Positions 11,296-22,157 of a stretch of DNA of 64,000 nucleotides are shown piece after piece. Source of the DNA: Codonopsis lanceolata (Eukaryota; Streptophyta; Magnoliopsida; Asterales; Campanulaceae); NCBI GenBank assembly GCA_013146195.2, contig CM028382.1, positions 59,410,734 through 59,474,733 of the forward strand, given 5' to 3'. The notes beneath the pieces were generated by a model. That model was given only the letters and a program-made list of their open reading frames with translations. It did no database searches and was not told the DNA's origin. A program made the translations under genes and the position numbers. Numbering within the stretch: the stretch's first letter is position 1; each line of letters begins with the position of its first letter.

Positions 11296-11604
11296 TATGC
11301 TCGGGATAAATTATAGATAACCACATCGTAAACTCAAACGGAAGGATGTGGTTAAAAAAATATATTAGAGGAAAGCATTCATGTAACTGTAATTGGTTGT
11401 GGAGAGAATAATTTAAAAAAAAAACCATAATTGAGGGGTTATTACATACTTATTGGTTGTAGAATGATGTAATTCAAACAAAACTCATAATTGAGGGGTT
11501 TATATGTAACTCACATATTTACGAATCAATCTGAACCACCAGTTGTGTTTGACACAATTCGATCTGGGTCATCAGTTAGTCTCATATCTCTTTTATAGTA
11601 TAGA
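11296..11604 (-). mobile_element. Helitron 5' end (minus orientation)
   Basis: On the minus strand the sequence reads A then TCTATACTATAAAAGAGATA, starting at 11604. A TC start with TATACTAT after a host A is the usual plant Helitron 5' terminus. Further in lies ATGAGACTAACTGATGACC. A partner CTAG end to the left was not found, so the element's length is unknown. Confidence 0.6.
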
Positions 11605-11606
11605 TA

Positions 11607-11893
11607 CTCCCTCCAACCTAAAATATGTCCCTTATTTCTTTTTGAGATGTCAAAAAATAATTGTTTCCTTTTTCTGTTTGAAAAAAGATTCTCTAAATAA
11701 TCAAATGTAAGATGATGAAAAATAATGAACCCATTAATTTAACAACACTAAAAAATTATTGGAGGGTAATTAATAAATAAATTTAAATATTTTTTAAATA
11801 TCCTGTAGATTTAATAGAAAAGTTTATAATTAATAGGTAGAAATAAAGATATATTGAGAAAATAAATAAAGTAGATAGCAAATACAGAGTATG
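11607..11893. mobile_element. Possible Stowaway-type MITE remnant
   Basis: TA then CTCCCTCCAACCTAAAATAT at 11605 onwards has the CTCCCTCC.. start of Stowaway/Mariner MITEs. The right end (ACAGAGTA near 11885-11892) matches only weakly, so this is tentative. Confidence 0.35.
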
Positions 11894-11949
11894 ATGAGTA
11901 GACATAAAAGAGTATAATTATGTTTTCTATAAAACCGTCTTACGAATCT

Positions 11950-12540
11950 TAATTCGTAAAATGAAATTTCACCATTTCACAATTTAACCCACCAATATAA
12001 GATGTGTCATCTAAAGAGAATTCGTGTTATAAAAAATACACATAAGACCGTGAAAATTTGTGTTACAAAAAATACCCTTAGGGTATGTTTGGATACCTCA
12101 ATTCCATAGCTTAGAATTGGAATTTGGGCCTCCAAAAATAATTTTATTGTTTGGAAACATAACTAAAATTTGGAATTGAAATTGTGTTGGAATTCTAAAT
12201 CACTCAATTCCATAAAACTAATTCCATTATAAATCTTAATAATTTAAATTCTAAATTTTGATCAATTATTACATAATAACAACTCACCTTCTTTTTACCA
12301 CCACTAAAACAACTTTCAACCGCCACCACTTGTGCCACCTCCCGCCGCCGTTGCTGCTACTGAAAACCGCCGCCTCCAACTACCTCCGCCGGCTACCACC
12401 CACCGCCACTGTTAACCACCACCACTATATGCTATTTATTTTCTAAAATGTAAAATTTAATTCGTAAAATGGAGTTTTACTCTTTCACAACTTAACCCAC
12501 CAATATAAGATGTGTCATCTAAAGAGAATTTGTATTATAG
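11950..12540. repeat. Direct repeats flanking a truncated Tourist-like MITE copy
   Basis: About 85 bp at 11950-12035 (TTCGTAAAATG..., ACCCACCAATATAAGATGTG, TCATCTAAAGAGAATT) recur at 12455-12540. A weaker relative is at about 47740-47830. Between them, 12081-12445 is a copy of the MITE at 29971-30502, starting GGGTATGTTTGGATACC but lacking the right inverted end. The included CCACCGCC-rich tract (12330-12425) is low-complexity, not a gene. Confidence 0.65.
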
Positions 12541-12545
12541 AAAAC

Positions 12546-13385
12546 TAGTATAATACCCGTGCGATGCACGGGGAAAATTTTAATTTGAAAAAAAAAATGA
12601 AAAATAAATAATTTTTATGCTAACAAATTACGCAAACTTCATACAAAATTTAAGGTTCAGTGAAATAAATAAGCAAATAAATACAAAAAAATATTAAGCA
12701 AAATAAAACAACCGATGAAAAATTATCCATAATACAATATAGCTCATAGTTGCACATATGCAATTGACTAAAGTTATTTAGGGGCTGAGATTGATTCCCT
12801 TACTGAGATCTTACGGTCATTATCACTCCCTGAGTTCACATGTGTGAACGGTGGTTGATCAACTACCCCCCTCTCTCTCTCCAACTCCCCCCACTATTCA
12901 CGGTTGGTGGCCGCTAATCCTTCTTCCACCAAAACACGTCTCTTTTCTTTTCAATATTTTAATTAATTAATCAATTTTATGCAAAAAAAAATCGTAAGTT
13001 TTGTAATTTGAAATATTTATTTTTTTTCTTTTTAACGATTATCGTAATTAACTTAATCAATTTATTTTTTTGAAATTGAATCCCAATTTAATTTATGTCT
13101 AAGTTTTGAATATTTCTATTTTAATTTTTTTTTCTTTTATTGTTATCGCAATTAACTTAATCAAATTAATTTTTTTTCGGTCTGCAATTTCGTATACAAA
13201 TAAATTTTAAAAAAAAATCGTAAGTTTTGTAATTTGAGATATTTGTTTTTTTTTCTTTTTAACTGTTATCATAATTAACTTAGACAAATTATAAGTAAAT
13301 ATTAATTCATTTCCACATTATCTGTTTCATTTATTGATAAATTCACAAACTGACGTCGTGCCATCGGTACGGGTAAGAGTACTAG
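12546..13385 (+). mobile_element. Short non-autonomous Helitron-like element (copy B)
   Basis: The left end has CTAGTATAATACCCGTGCGA and a hairpin CCCGTGC/GCACGGG (12557-12573). The right end has an imperfect hairpin GTGCCATCGGTAC (13358-13370) followed by CTAG and T at 13382-13386, a Helitron 3' signature on the plus strand. The interior 12730-13345 is repeated at 29220-29850 and, more diverged, from 57884. Alternatively, the left end could be the 3' terminus of a minus-strand Helitron carrying the adjacent Rep/helicase gene, because read that way it also ends hairpin-CTAG-T. Confidence 0.55.
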
Positions 13386-13525
13386 TTTAAATAAGAACAT
13401 TTATCATACATTTTTGGAACACTTCTTTAAATACAACATTCGTCGTAGTACAACAATCTGGTTTATCATTTTCACATAACAAAATTCGAAACCCTTTCAG
13501 ATTAGTAACTCTAGATAGTGCGACA

Positions 13526-13711
13526 TAGGGCTGAGCAAGGTTTTTTAAAAAACCGGACCGGACCAAAGAACCGGACCAGACCAATGAAAATTGGACCGAA
13601 CCAATTTTTTGGTTTGGTCTTGGTCCTTGGTCTTGGTCCTTTTTAAGAACCGAATAATTGGTGCAGTCGGTTTTATGTTTTTAAAATTGGTTCTAGAACC
13701 GGACTAGACCA

Positions 13712-13742
<31 letters not shown>

Positions 13743-15899
13743 TTTAGTTATTTATTAATGTTTTTTTTTTACCTACAAAATAAAACCCTAAATTGGAAAA
13801 TATAAATACTGATATACAATTCAATTGTCTCTTCTCTTATTCCTCTTAATCACTTATTGATCTTATCTTAGCCAGAGCCAGCAGGCGATCGTAGTTTCAG
13901 CGGCCCAAAGGCCCAAGCTTCCTCTTCCTGCCTTCCTCACTGAAGACTCAACCCTAAATCGCCTCCCTTCGGCGTTAGGTCTCGAGAGTCTCCGATTCAC
14001 GTCTCTCTCTCCTCTTTCGCGTCTCGACTCTCGGGCCTCGGCCACGAATCTCGATCGGCCATTCGCCGCCGCCTTGTCATTTGGGTTGTAAATCAAAGAC
14101 GGCGACAGTACCGAACACTCTCTTAGTCTCTTTCTCTCTCACACACACACAACTCTATGTGATGTAATTCTTTCTGGTTTTGGATTTTCTATCTAGAGTC
14201 GGTAAAATCCGGTACTATGCATCCTCCTTAATTACATCGAATGTCGACACATCATTAACTCGACTTTCATGATATCTACAAAAAAAAACATGTATTGTGT
14301 GCTGCCGGACATGAGTTTTCTATTGAAGAATACTATAATGGTTGCTTTGGTTGGATGCTATTTTACTGGAATTGGGACTTTCTACGTGATAGACATTCCG
14401 GTAGCTAGGCTGTTTAATAAACTTGAGACATCTCAATGGCTTGACTCGTTTGAAGCTCTATTGGGTCCAACCGTGTTTGGTTTGAGTCGAGGTCGAACAT
14501 GATTTCAGGCTCTAGATATAAATAAGCCCAGCTAGGCATTGCTTGAATAAGCTCGGTAATCACAAAATATGTATAAATCTATGTATAATTTAACATATCT
14601 TTGACTTGGGCTAGAGTAAAGCTTGAGCTCGTTTTAAAATAAAAGAGTTGAGCTTGAACACCTAAGGCTTGGCGCGGCTTCGGTCGTTCTGACCCCATAG
14701 AACCATAGCACCCTCTTGTTAAATTTTGATTGGGCTTTCTAGAAGCCAATAAATAGAGTGGTTTAAATGTTGTGATGCAAATTTTCCTTTTTGGGGAAAA
14801 ATGTTACTCATAAACTACTTTTAGGAATCTGCAGTGACTTGACTTTTGATATGTTTATTGTAGCTTTCTTGATCTTGTCCTCTATTAATTATTACGTATT
14901 TGTTACTGGATGATATTCTTGCATTGCTATTGAGTAGTTCTTGTTCTTCAACATGGTAAAGCTTGTATTGCTTTTGACTTCTTTGTGAGTATTGTTCTAA
15001 TTAATACAGAAGTACAATAAACATGAAATATTGTAGTTAGTGAACTTGGTAAAGTGTAGGCACTTGTTTTTATCGCAACATGCTTAGTGATCAAGCCTAA
15101 TTGGCTTGATCCTTGAATGTTTGTCAACATGAGCATGGCTTGAACGCACAGGAACACTTGTTTATGAGTAGCCTGTTTGTCTTACATCCTACTTTCGATT
15201 AGAAGACGGAAAGTGTGTTGTGGTCGATGGAGAAAAAAATGATATTGATAAGCTCATAGATTTATGTTAGGTTCACCTATTTCACTTATCAATATCACTA
15301 ATTATGATCTTTAAGATTTATGTATGTTCATATGTTCTATGCTGTGTAATAAACCAATCATTCTTATTTATGTACTATTTAGTTGCCTTGATAAGCTATG
15401 ACAAGATTGCTGTTTTTTTGAATTTGCATAAGTGCATCAAAGAAAGAAGAGGAGGCAAAAGAAATCAAGAAATCATCTTTAGCTAATTAGCTCCGAGAGA
15501 CATTTCTAATGTTTTACTTTAGTACTTTTTAGTTTTTATTTTAATAGAAGGTTGTTTCCTTTTTAGTTTGTACTTTAATCGAAGGTTGTTTTCCAAAAAA
15601 CATGTTTGATTTTGAATGTACTTTTATTGAAGTTTGTTTAATCTTTTTATAAAGTTTAAGTCTTTAAAATTTCATTATATATTTGTATTAAACAGTTAAA
15701 AAACAAAGAAATCATAGTATTGGTTTGGTCCCGGTTCTGATACGTCTTCGATTGGTTCTGGACCGGACCAACGTATTGGTTCCCACACATATTGGGTTGG
15801 TTCTGGTTCTAAAATTTTTGAGAACCGGATTATTGGTCTGGTTCTGGTTTTCTATGTTTTTCCAAAAAAATGGACCAACCCGGACCAAGCTCACCCCTA
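13526..15899. mobile_element. Non-autonomous hAT-type transposon, 2374 bp
   Basis: The ends TAGGGCTGAGC (13526) and GCTCACCCCTA (15899) are inverted. Both flanks carry the perfect 8-mer GTGCGACA (13518-13525 and 15900-15907). An 8-bp duplication and a TAGGG-type end indicate the hAT superfamily. Both subterminal regions are dense in GGACC/GGTCC and CCGGTT motifs, the kind of sites hAT transposases bind. The interior (13760-15700) shows no transposase. It interrupts the helicase gene precisely between HGQYVAL and SRVTN. Confidence 0.88.
13711..13739. repeat. (AT)n microsatellite
   Basis: Uninterrupted AT dinucleotides inside the hAT-type element. Confidence 0.9.
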
Positions 15900-16159
15900 G
15901 TGCGACATACTGTCCATGACTGAAAACATGTTTTTTCAAAAGTATGCCAACATTGGACAGAGATTGACCCTGAATTTTATTAATTGACATCGCATAAGAC
16001 ACCATCAACGAAAATTGTCTTCTTTGAAATTTGAAAGGCAATCTTGGATCAGAAGGCGTCAATGACATTCGTGGAATAAGAACAGTTCCACCAGAGTTGC
16101 CTTTTGAAAGAAGTTTGCATTCTAAAACTTGGCGCCACCCATTACAAAACTTGGCATGG

Positions 16160-16860
16160 CTCCCAGATTTCATGTGGGTGGCGCCAGCACTATTCACAGG
16201 TTTGATTTTTGACACTTTGAACCATGCATTTCACTATTTTGCACATCATGTTTTGTCCTTTTGCATATTTGACCCTGTAACTTGACATTTGTTAATGTTT
16301 TAACAGGTCTTGATATTTTATGTCATGTCACATACCAGGGGTACGAAATTGGGGTGTCTACACCGACGTATTGTGTCATGCTGCTATTCGAAGTCATAGT
16401 TTTATATTCAGTTGTCTCCCGGGCACGCAGTAGCTTTGGGGCTTTTCTTTATTCTAGTTGTTTCATTGTTGGTTAACCACAGTATGCTTTAGCCATGGGT
16501 AATTGCTATATTAGGTTAGTTCCTTGTTGAAACGCCGGTCTAGAATGCCGATGGTTTGTTCAGCGTCTGCAATGTTACGGCACACGAGTTTTGTGTTTAG
16601 CCTCGTGAGACCACGTCTCTCTTAGTTCTTTGCTTCAGTTTTCGAGCTCTCTAGCTCGGGGCCTCACTATGTTAACGCTTCCGCATCTTCGATTTTTGTG
16701 TACCCGTAATATTTTTATTCAATTGCACATCCATGTTTAGAGTTTGATAGCTCTATTGTTTGACTCGCACTACTGATTTACAAGTGCTTGTCCCCTTCTT
16801 GCCTTGTCCTTGCGGCGCGACCTTGGGATTCCGTTCCGAAATCTAAGTCGGGTCGTCACA
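16160..16860 (+). mobile_element. Gypsy-LTR-like fragment inside the dead helicase
   Basis: This 700-bp block interrupts the helicase text and is richer in G+C than its surroundings. It ends GGGTCGTCACA at about 16860, an ending common in chromovirus LTRs. Text before it (CGGTCTAGAATGCCG, ACGGCACACGAG) is LTR-like. The left boundary and a target duplication were not found, so it may be a partial LTR. Confidence 0.4.
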
Positions 16861-18978
16861 CGACAACCTCCTCTTTTGAAACTCAACGCTATAAACAACT
16901 GGAAAAAAACACAACAAATTAAAAATTATTTTGTTTTAATGAGTTATACTACTAATAATGGAGAGGATAAGATTTAAATAGTTGGTGCAACAATTAAACA
17001 AATATACATGCTCCAACATTTCCGAAAATCTTGTTTTTACGAAGATCATACATAAGTCCATCAAGTTTGACTTTAAAAACTCTTCAAACAATATCTGGAT
17101 GATCTTTAGATTTTAATCCACGCTTTTCAACAAAGCGAACAATTTCCGGCCATTTGGGATTGCATGTAAATGTAATGAATAAATCAGGGTAACCTGCCCA
17201 TGTACATATAGCCATGACATTTTGATAGTTTTGTATCATATATCTTGCTTCTCCAGTAAAACTTGAAGGCAATATAATTATTTTTCCTCGAGTTGATGCA
17301 TCATTTTCCCCACGTAACAAAGCTTCATGCAAGCCTTTGTACATTTCACAACGCAATTGTTTTTGATGCAATCGGACATAAGTCAAACGTGCACTTTCAA
17401 TCATAGTGTATGCATCAACGACAAATTGCTAAAATAGTCTTCCTGAAAACATAACGATTGTTGGCTCGCAATCTCTCTCATGCATTCGATATGCGAAGAA
17501 TTCTCATATGCTAACTTTATTTCGTGCTCTTGAGCCATCTTTGGATTTAGAAAATTGAATATCTTCTCTGTATCCATATTCACCGTATGGAAAAAGCAAC
17601 GAATATTGCATGAGAAGATAAGCACCATTCAACTCATTTATACGCTTCAATTTTCTTGTTTGAGTCTCAACTAAAATATCTCTTTCACCCAACATTTCAT
17701 CAAAATCGCCAATGATTAACGTAGCAACCTCAGAAGTTGATGGAAGATTATACCTTCTTGCATCGCCATTTCGCCTACCAATCAATTTTAATTTCACATC
17801 AAATCTTTCTTCTTCAAACATTTTATCCTTTGCCATTTGAAAAGATTTCACCAACACATTATTCGTATCAAACATACCCTTCAAATCAGAAACAATTTCA
17901 GCATGAAGATCATGACAATTTGCATCTTCCCGGTAAAAATAAACGTAATCATCATATTCAAATAATATATTTAGATTATGCATTAAACATATAATTTTTT
18001 GTAAATTATATGTACACATTTACCTAACAGACGAAATCCGATTTGTAATTTCATTTTCAGTATCACAAATGTACAACTGCGCAAATTTAGGAGTTGAACC
18101 CATTAATGGAAGAAGACTTCCAATTAAATGATAGTTTTGACCATGAAGTTTGAAAATGGGAGGACTTCCACCTTGATTGACACGCTTGTCTATCTTCCCT
18201 CCCATTGAAGTAAAACAAAACATACTGTTATACGAACGAATATTCTGTCGAAAGTGTTTACTTTTATTTGTGTTCCCATATAACAATTCTTGTAATTCAA
18301 GACGTGGTGGTTTTAGAAATGGAAGTTGTATTTTTCCTTGAATACACCATAACTAAACTTCGGATTGCGGGCTTTATAATGGTGAGCTAATCTTTCTTCA
18401 TACCAAAACCAAGCACAAAAAAAAAAACAACAACTGAAAGTTGGATCCCCAATATCCCAATAACCTACAAAAACGATTTGAAATTGTAATAATCAATGTC
18501 AAAAAAATAGTTACTAAAATTACAACATAAATCGACAAAACACAATTAGATAGTTGTACAAACCGTGTGCTGAAAGAGAAACACGTTCATCATTCATAAC
18601 AACTGCATCATGTTTGTCCAAGTTTGTAATAGCAACATCCGTAGTTGGATGATTGATGGCAGTTGCACATAAAAAAAATATTCTTCAATCGTTCAAATAC
18701 ACAAACATAATTATATACAAACTGCAATAAGTTAATGTTGTGACGAACTACTTTAGATCGAACACATTTATACAACTTATTCTGCGTTACAGTGTAATAC
18801 ATTTTCCCAAATAACATTGCAAGTAAATTTTTTTTTTCAAATTTAATGAGTATAACAATTAGGAGTGAGTTTAGACAAAAATAAATTAAAAGTAGTAAAC
18901 TTTTTTGAAGAAAGTATTTCTTTTAATGTGTATAACAAATAGGATCGACTTTTAAACAAAATCAAATTAAAAGTAGTA

Positions 18979-19237
18979 CTTCATCCGTTTTCAAATTATT
19001 GTCTACTTGGACCCGGCACATCGTTTAAGAAAAACATAATTCATTGTATTATAAATATTAGTAAAATGTGTGGTTTCTTTTAATGCCCCTGAGTATGTGG
19101 CCATAATTAAAATTGGTGGAAAAAATAAGGGTAAAGTGGTAAATGTGGTTTCTTAAAATGGAATGTTTTGAAAGAAGACAATTATTTAAAAACGGACGAA
19201 AAAGAAAATGTGAACGATAATTTGAAAACAGAGGGAG
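18979..19237. mobile_element. Stowaway-type MITE
   Basis: The ends CTTCATCCGTTTTCAAATTA and TAATTTGAAAACAGAGGGAG are near-perfect inverted repeats, each next to TA (18977-18978 and 19238-19239). This fits the Tc1/Mariner-derived Stowaway group, with CTCCCTCCG-type ends and a TA target. Length is 259 bp. Confidence 0.85.
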
Positions 19238-19450
19238 TATGAGATATCAAAAATATTATCATTTACATTTCTATTTGTCATATACATAACATTACAATTA
19301 TTATTTTCATTTTTATGCTTTCATCAAAACTTTACTTATTTGGCCTTAATCACAATGATAATTAAATATTTTTTCTTCAAAATATAAACAAAATAAATAT
19401 TTTCACACCATACTTTTTAAGTTGTACATAGCAATACATAAAAAATGAAA

Positions 19451-19911
19451 CTAACTTAAACATGTGTAATTGAAAATAAAGAGTATATAAAACCACTTAC
19501 AATCTGATAAAGACAATGATTTATCGTAACGTAATTTTTTGTAAGCACTTTCATTAATGCTATCACTGCAACGATCATCAATACTCGTTAAATCAATACT
19601 TGTTGAAGTGCTTGCTCTTGCTACCGAGTAATCATGATTAAAATAATAGATTTCAGTAGTCCTTGAATTCACTGTTTGTAGATATTTTAGTAATAAGATA
19701 AATAGAAATAATATAACAAAAAATATCGTAATAAGCAAATTAGACTAATACCATTTTTCGTAATTGGCCCACTTTGACATGAAGTTGTATTTTCAGTATC
19801 ATGATCCACCTTTAATACTAAGCAATTAAAATAAAAAAAAATTACACCACTTACGAAACTAATTAGGAAAGTAAATATAAATGACAAATAACATATCATT
19901 AATTTGGCCAT
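19451..19911 (-). pseudogene. Possible 5' exons of the Helitron gene
   Basis: Two minus-strand open pieces (about 19911-19750 and 19677-19500) are rich in Ser/Thr/Asp (DLTSIDDRCSDS) and end at GT-type donors. They lie just upstream of the Helitron Rep/helicase text and could encode its variable N-terminus. No conserved motif confirms this. Confidence 0.25.
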
Positions 19912-20640
19912 TAAAAATATATTATCGACTAAAGTTTATCTATCTAGGAAATTTTCGGTGCACTCCTATTATCTGTCAATTTTTAATCGCCCCACTCCCC
20001 AAAAAGTTTTTATAACAAAAAAAAAAACTTCTTCCAATGGCAAATCCAAAATATTGAACCATGAAACAACAATTGTACATCACATTGCATGGAATTAACT
20101 AATTTTGGGCATCACGATGCATACAATCTTACATTGCAATGCATAAAAGTGTGTTTTTTCATTTAGGAAAAAATATTGGGTAGCGGATGCGGTTACACAC
20201 TTCGCATAATTGCATAATTGTCCCTTTCTATAAGTTTTTTCTTGTTCCATTACCCTTTACATTTTTTCCTGTCAATTTTTTACCCTTTCCGATTTTTATA
20301 AATAACAAAGCAACAAAGCGTTTACATTTTTTTAAAAAAAAGCTCAGCCCCAAATTTCTCATTAAAAATTTAAAGAAATGACATACACAAATTTGGCCAT
20401 TTACTATTTATGAAAATAGAACGGGCCGGTCCAGTTTTTTAAACTTTTAATCGCAAAAGTTCGCGCTTTCGGCTCATTAACTGTATCATAGTCTTTTCTC
20501 CTCCAAACGTGTATTTTCCCGTTACTAAAGCATAAAATATTGTAGCGATTGAAAATTGTTCAAAATTGGACCGGTCGAATTTTTCCCAATACTTTATCAT
20601 GTCTTATCTATATATTGAACACTAAACGTTAGTCACTTTG
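19912..20640. other. Non-coding stretch, nothing recognised
   Basis: AT-rich. Two short ATG frames at 19904-20098 and 20187-20381 have no recognisable content. Confidence 0.4.
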
Positions 20641-20739
20641 TTTACATGGGCGGAATATATGAGGCCCATTTATGTTAAACTGATCCAACAAAGAATCATC
20701 TTGAATCATTTTCATTTGGCCCATAACCGGGTAAGATCA

Positions 20740-20976
20740 AATACATCTGTAGTATAAATAGAAACCTATTATAACCTTAGGGCTGCAGTTTTGCAGAGTG
20801 ATTCATAATTCTCCAATTACTCTCCAATTAGGCTGCCGACCTTCCACTCTCTCTCCCAACCTTTCTTTTGCTATTCTCTATAAAATACTTTGAGGGTATT
20901 TAAATCAGAAACATAGCTTCCTCGAATTTGTTAATCATTATCTAATCCATGGCGGTCGAACTATATCATGAGTTGG
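20740..20976 (+). promoter_or_regulatory. Promoter-like block with a short first exon
   Basis: TATAAATAG at about 20753 is followed by a C/T-rich leader. ATG at 20949 then opens nine codons (MAVELYHEL) that run into GTGAGTAA, a good splice donor at 20976. I could not find a matching downstream exon with recognisable content in the next 5 kb. It may be a captured promoter and exon inside Helitron DNA, or chance. Confidence 0.25.
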
Positions 20977-21190
20977 TGAGTAATTTTTTTTTTCATTTTT
21001 TGACATTTGCAGTTCGATTTTATTTTATTTTTTATCTAACCATTGAGTCTCATGTTGGAGGTCAAGTCTGGTTCTAACACTGCGTTCATACACATGAAGC
21101 CCTCGATTTTAATTTCGTGTAATATTTGTAGAACTCCTTTACAATTTTAATTTCGTGTATAGATTTGCAAGAAAAAAAATTATGTTTTGT

Positions 21191-21370
21191 GTTCCACTTG
21201 CAGATCTGTTCTAGATGTGTTCCAGATCTGTTCAATAATATACACATCTATCTATTTGTTCCAGATATATCGATTTGTTCCAGATTTGCTGATTTCTTCC
21301 AGATCTACAGATTTGTTCCAGATCTATCACAGATTTACTGCGGACTTGTTCCAGATCTGTTGCAGAACTA
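21191..21370. repeat. Degenerate minisatellite, about 19-20 bp unit
   Basis: The core TTGTTCCAGATCTA recurs about eight times with variation (TGTTCCAGATCTGTT, TTGTTCCAGATATATC, TTCTTCCAGATCTACA). The open frames here are by-products of the repeat. Confidence 0.8.
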
Positions 21371-22083
21371 CTATTTCTGATAAAAGAAAAGAAGAAAGAT
21401 TGACTCCGGGTGGAAGGAATGAGGTACAACTTCGGTAGCATATTGTTTCTTTGTTTGACATCATTATCATCTGATCTTACTTCTTTTCTAAACATTTGAG
21501 TATCTTCTTTCAGGTCTTCGTAAGATTCATCCACTTCATATATTCCAAAGTTTCTCCTAGATCTACTTCTATCATTGCTGCTTCGGTGATTTTATAACTT
21601 TATGTATGTATGAATTACTATAGGTCTTCTACGATGTTAATTTGTGCTATAGATTTGCAAGAGAAAAAAATGTTTGAGTTCAAGTTCAAGATTTGTTCCA
21701 TGTCTGTACAAATGTGTAGATTTTATTTAACAGACTAAATAAAATAAGTCTTACTTGTTAATATGGTTTGCTCTATGCAATTATCTGAGAAAACTCATGA
21801 TTATATAATGTCTTTTTTTTTGTCATAAATTTAGTGAATGTGAGTTGGTATGATATTTAATTATATCATAATGATACAGATTACATGTGTAACATTTAAA
21901 ATTGTTGTGTCAAAATTTCATAAAGGATTTAAGGAAGTTGTTCAAGGAATGATGTGATAATCAATACATAATTGTATACTTTTATCACACCAAATCCAAA
22001 GTTTTTCACTTTGATGTATTTCAAATATGTAACTTGATGATATGTTTGGTTTAATATAATATAAATTGTCCATAGATATATAT

Positions 22084-22089
<6 letters not shown>

Positions 22090-22155
<66 letters not shown>
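22090..22155. repeat. (TA)n microsatellite
   Basis: About 32 TA dinucleotides in an uninterrupted run. Confidence 0.95.

Positions 22156-22157
<2 letters not shown>

Larger units (their letters stand above)
13387..18480 (-). pseudogene. Helitron Rep/helicase gene, decayed and interrupted
   Basis: Minus strand, 5' to 3'. 18480-17410 has Helitron N-terminal text: YWDIGDPTFSC, FWYEERLAHHYKARNPKFS, then LELQELLYGNTN and LLFPYGEYGYREDI. 17404-17000 is the Helitron_like_N domain, with AICTWAGYPDLFITFTCNPK, but a TGA interrupts after HPDIV. The central Rep (HUH) motifs and the ATPase Walker motifs are absent. 16150-15908 resumes with the late Pif1-type helicase text IPRMSLTPSDPRLPFKFQRR, SYAMSINKIQGQSL and HGQYVAL. 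It continues across the hAT insertion to SRVTNLKGFRILLCENDK and ends at a stop at 13387. The gene is dead. Lengths and order fit a plant Helitron. Confidence 0.85.

Noticed and set aside
12258..12446. Pro/His-rich frame with CCACCGCC repeats
   Set aside because: It is low-complexity triplet sequence inside a MITE copy, not a gene.
13863..14096. Arg/Glu-rich minus-strand frame inside the hAT-type element
   Set aside because: It is antisense of a C/T-rich leader-like block. The composition explains the residues.
14269..14502. 77-codon plus-strand frame inside the hAT-type element
   Set aside because: It contains no transposase or other recognisable motif, and it lacks neighbouring exons that I could link.
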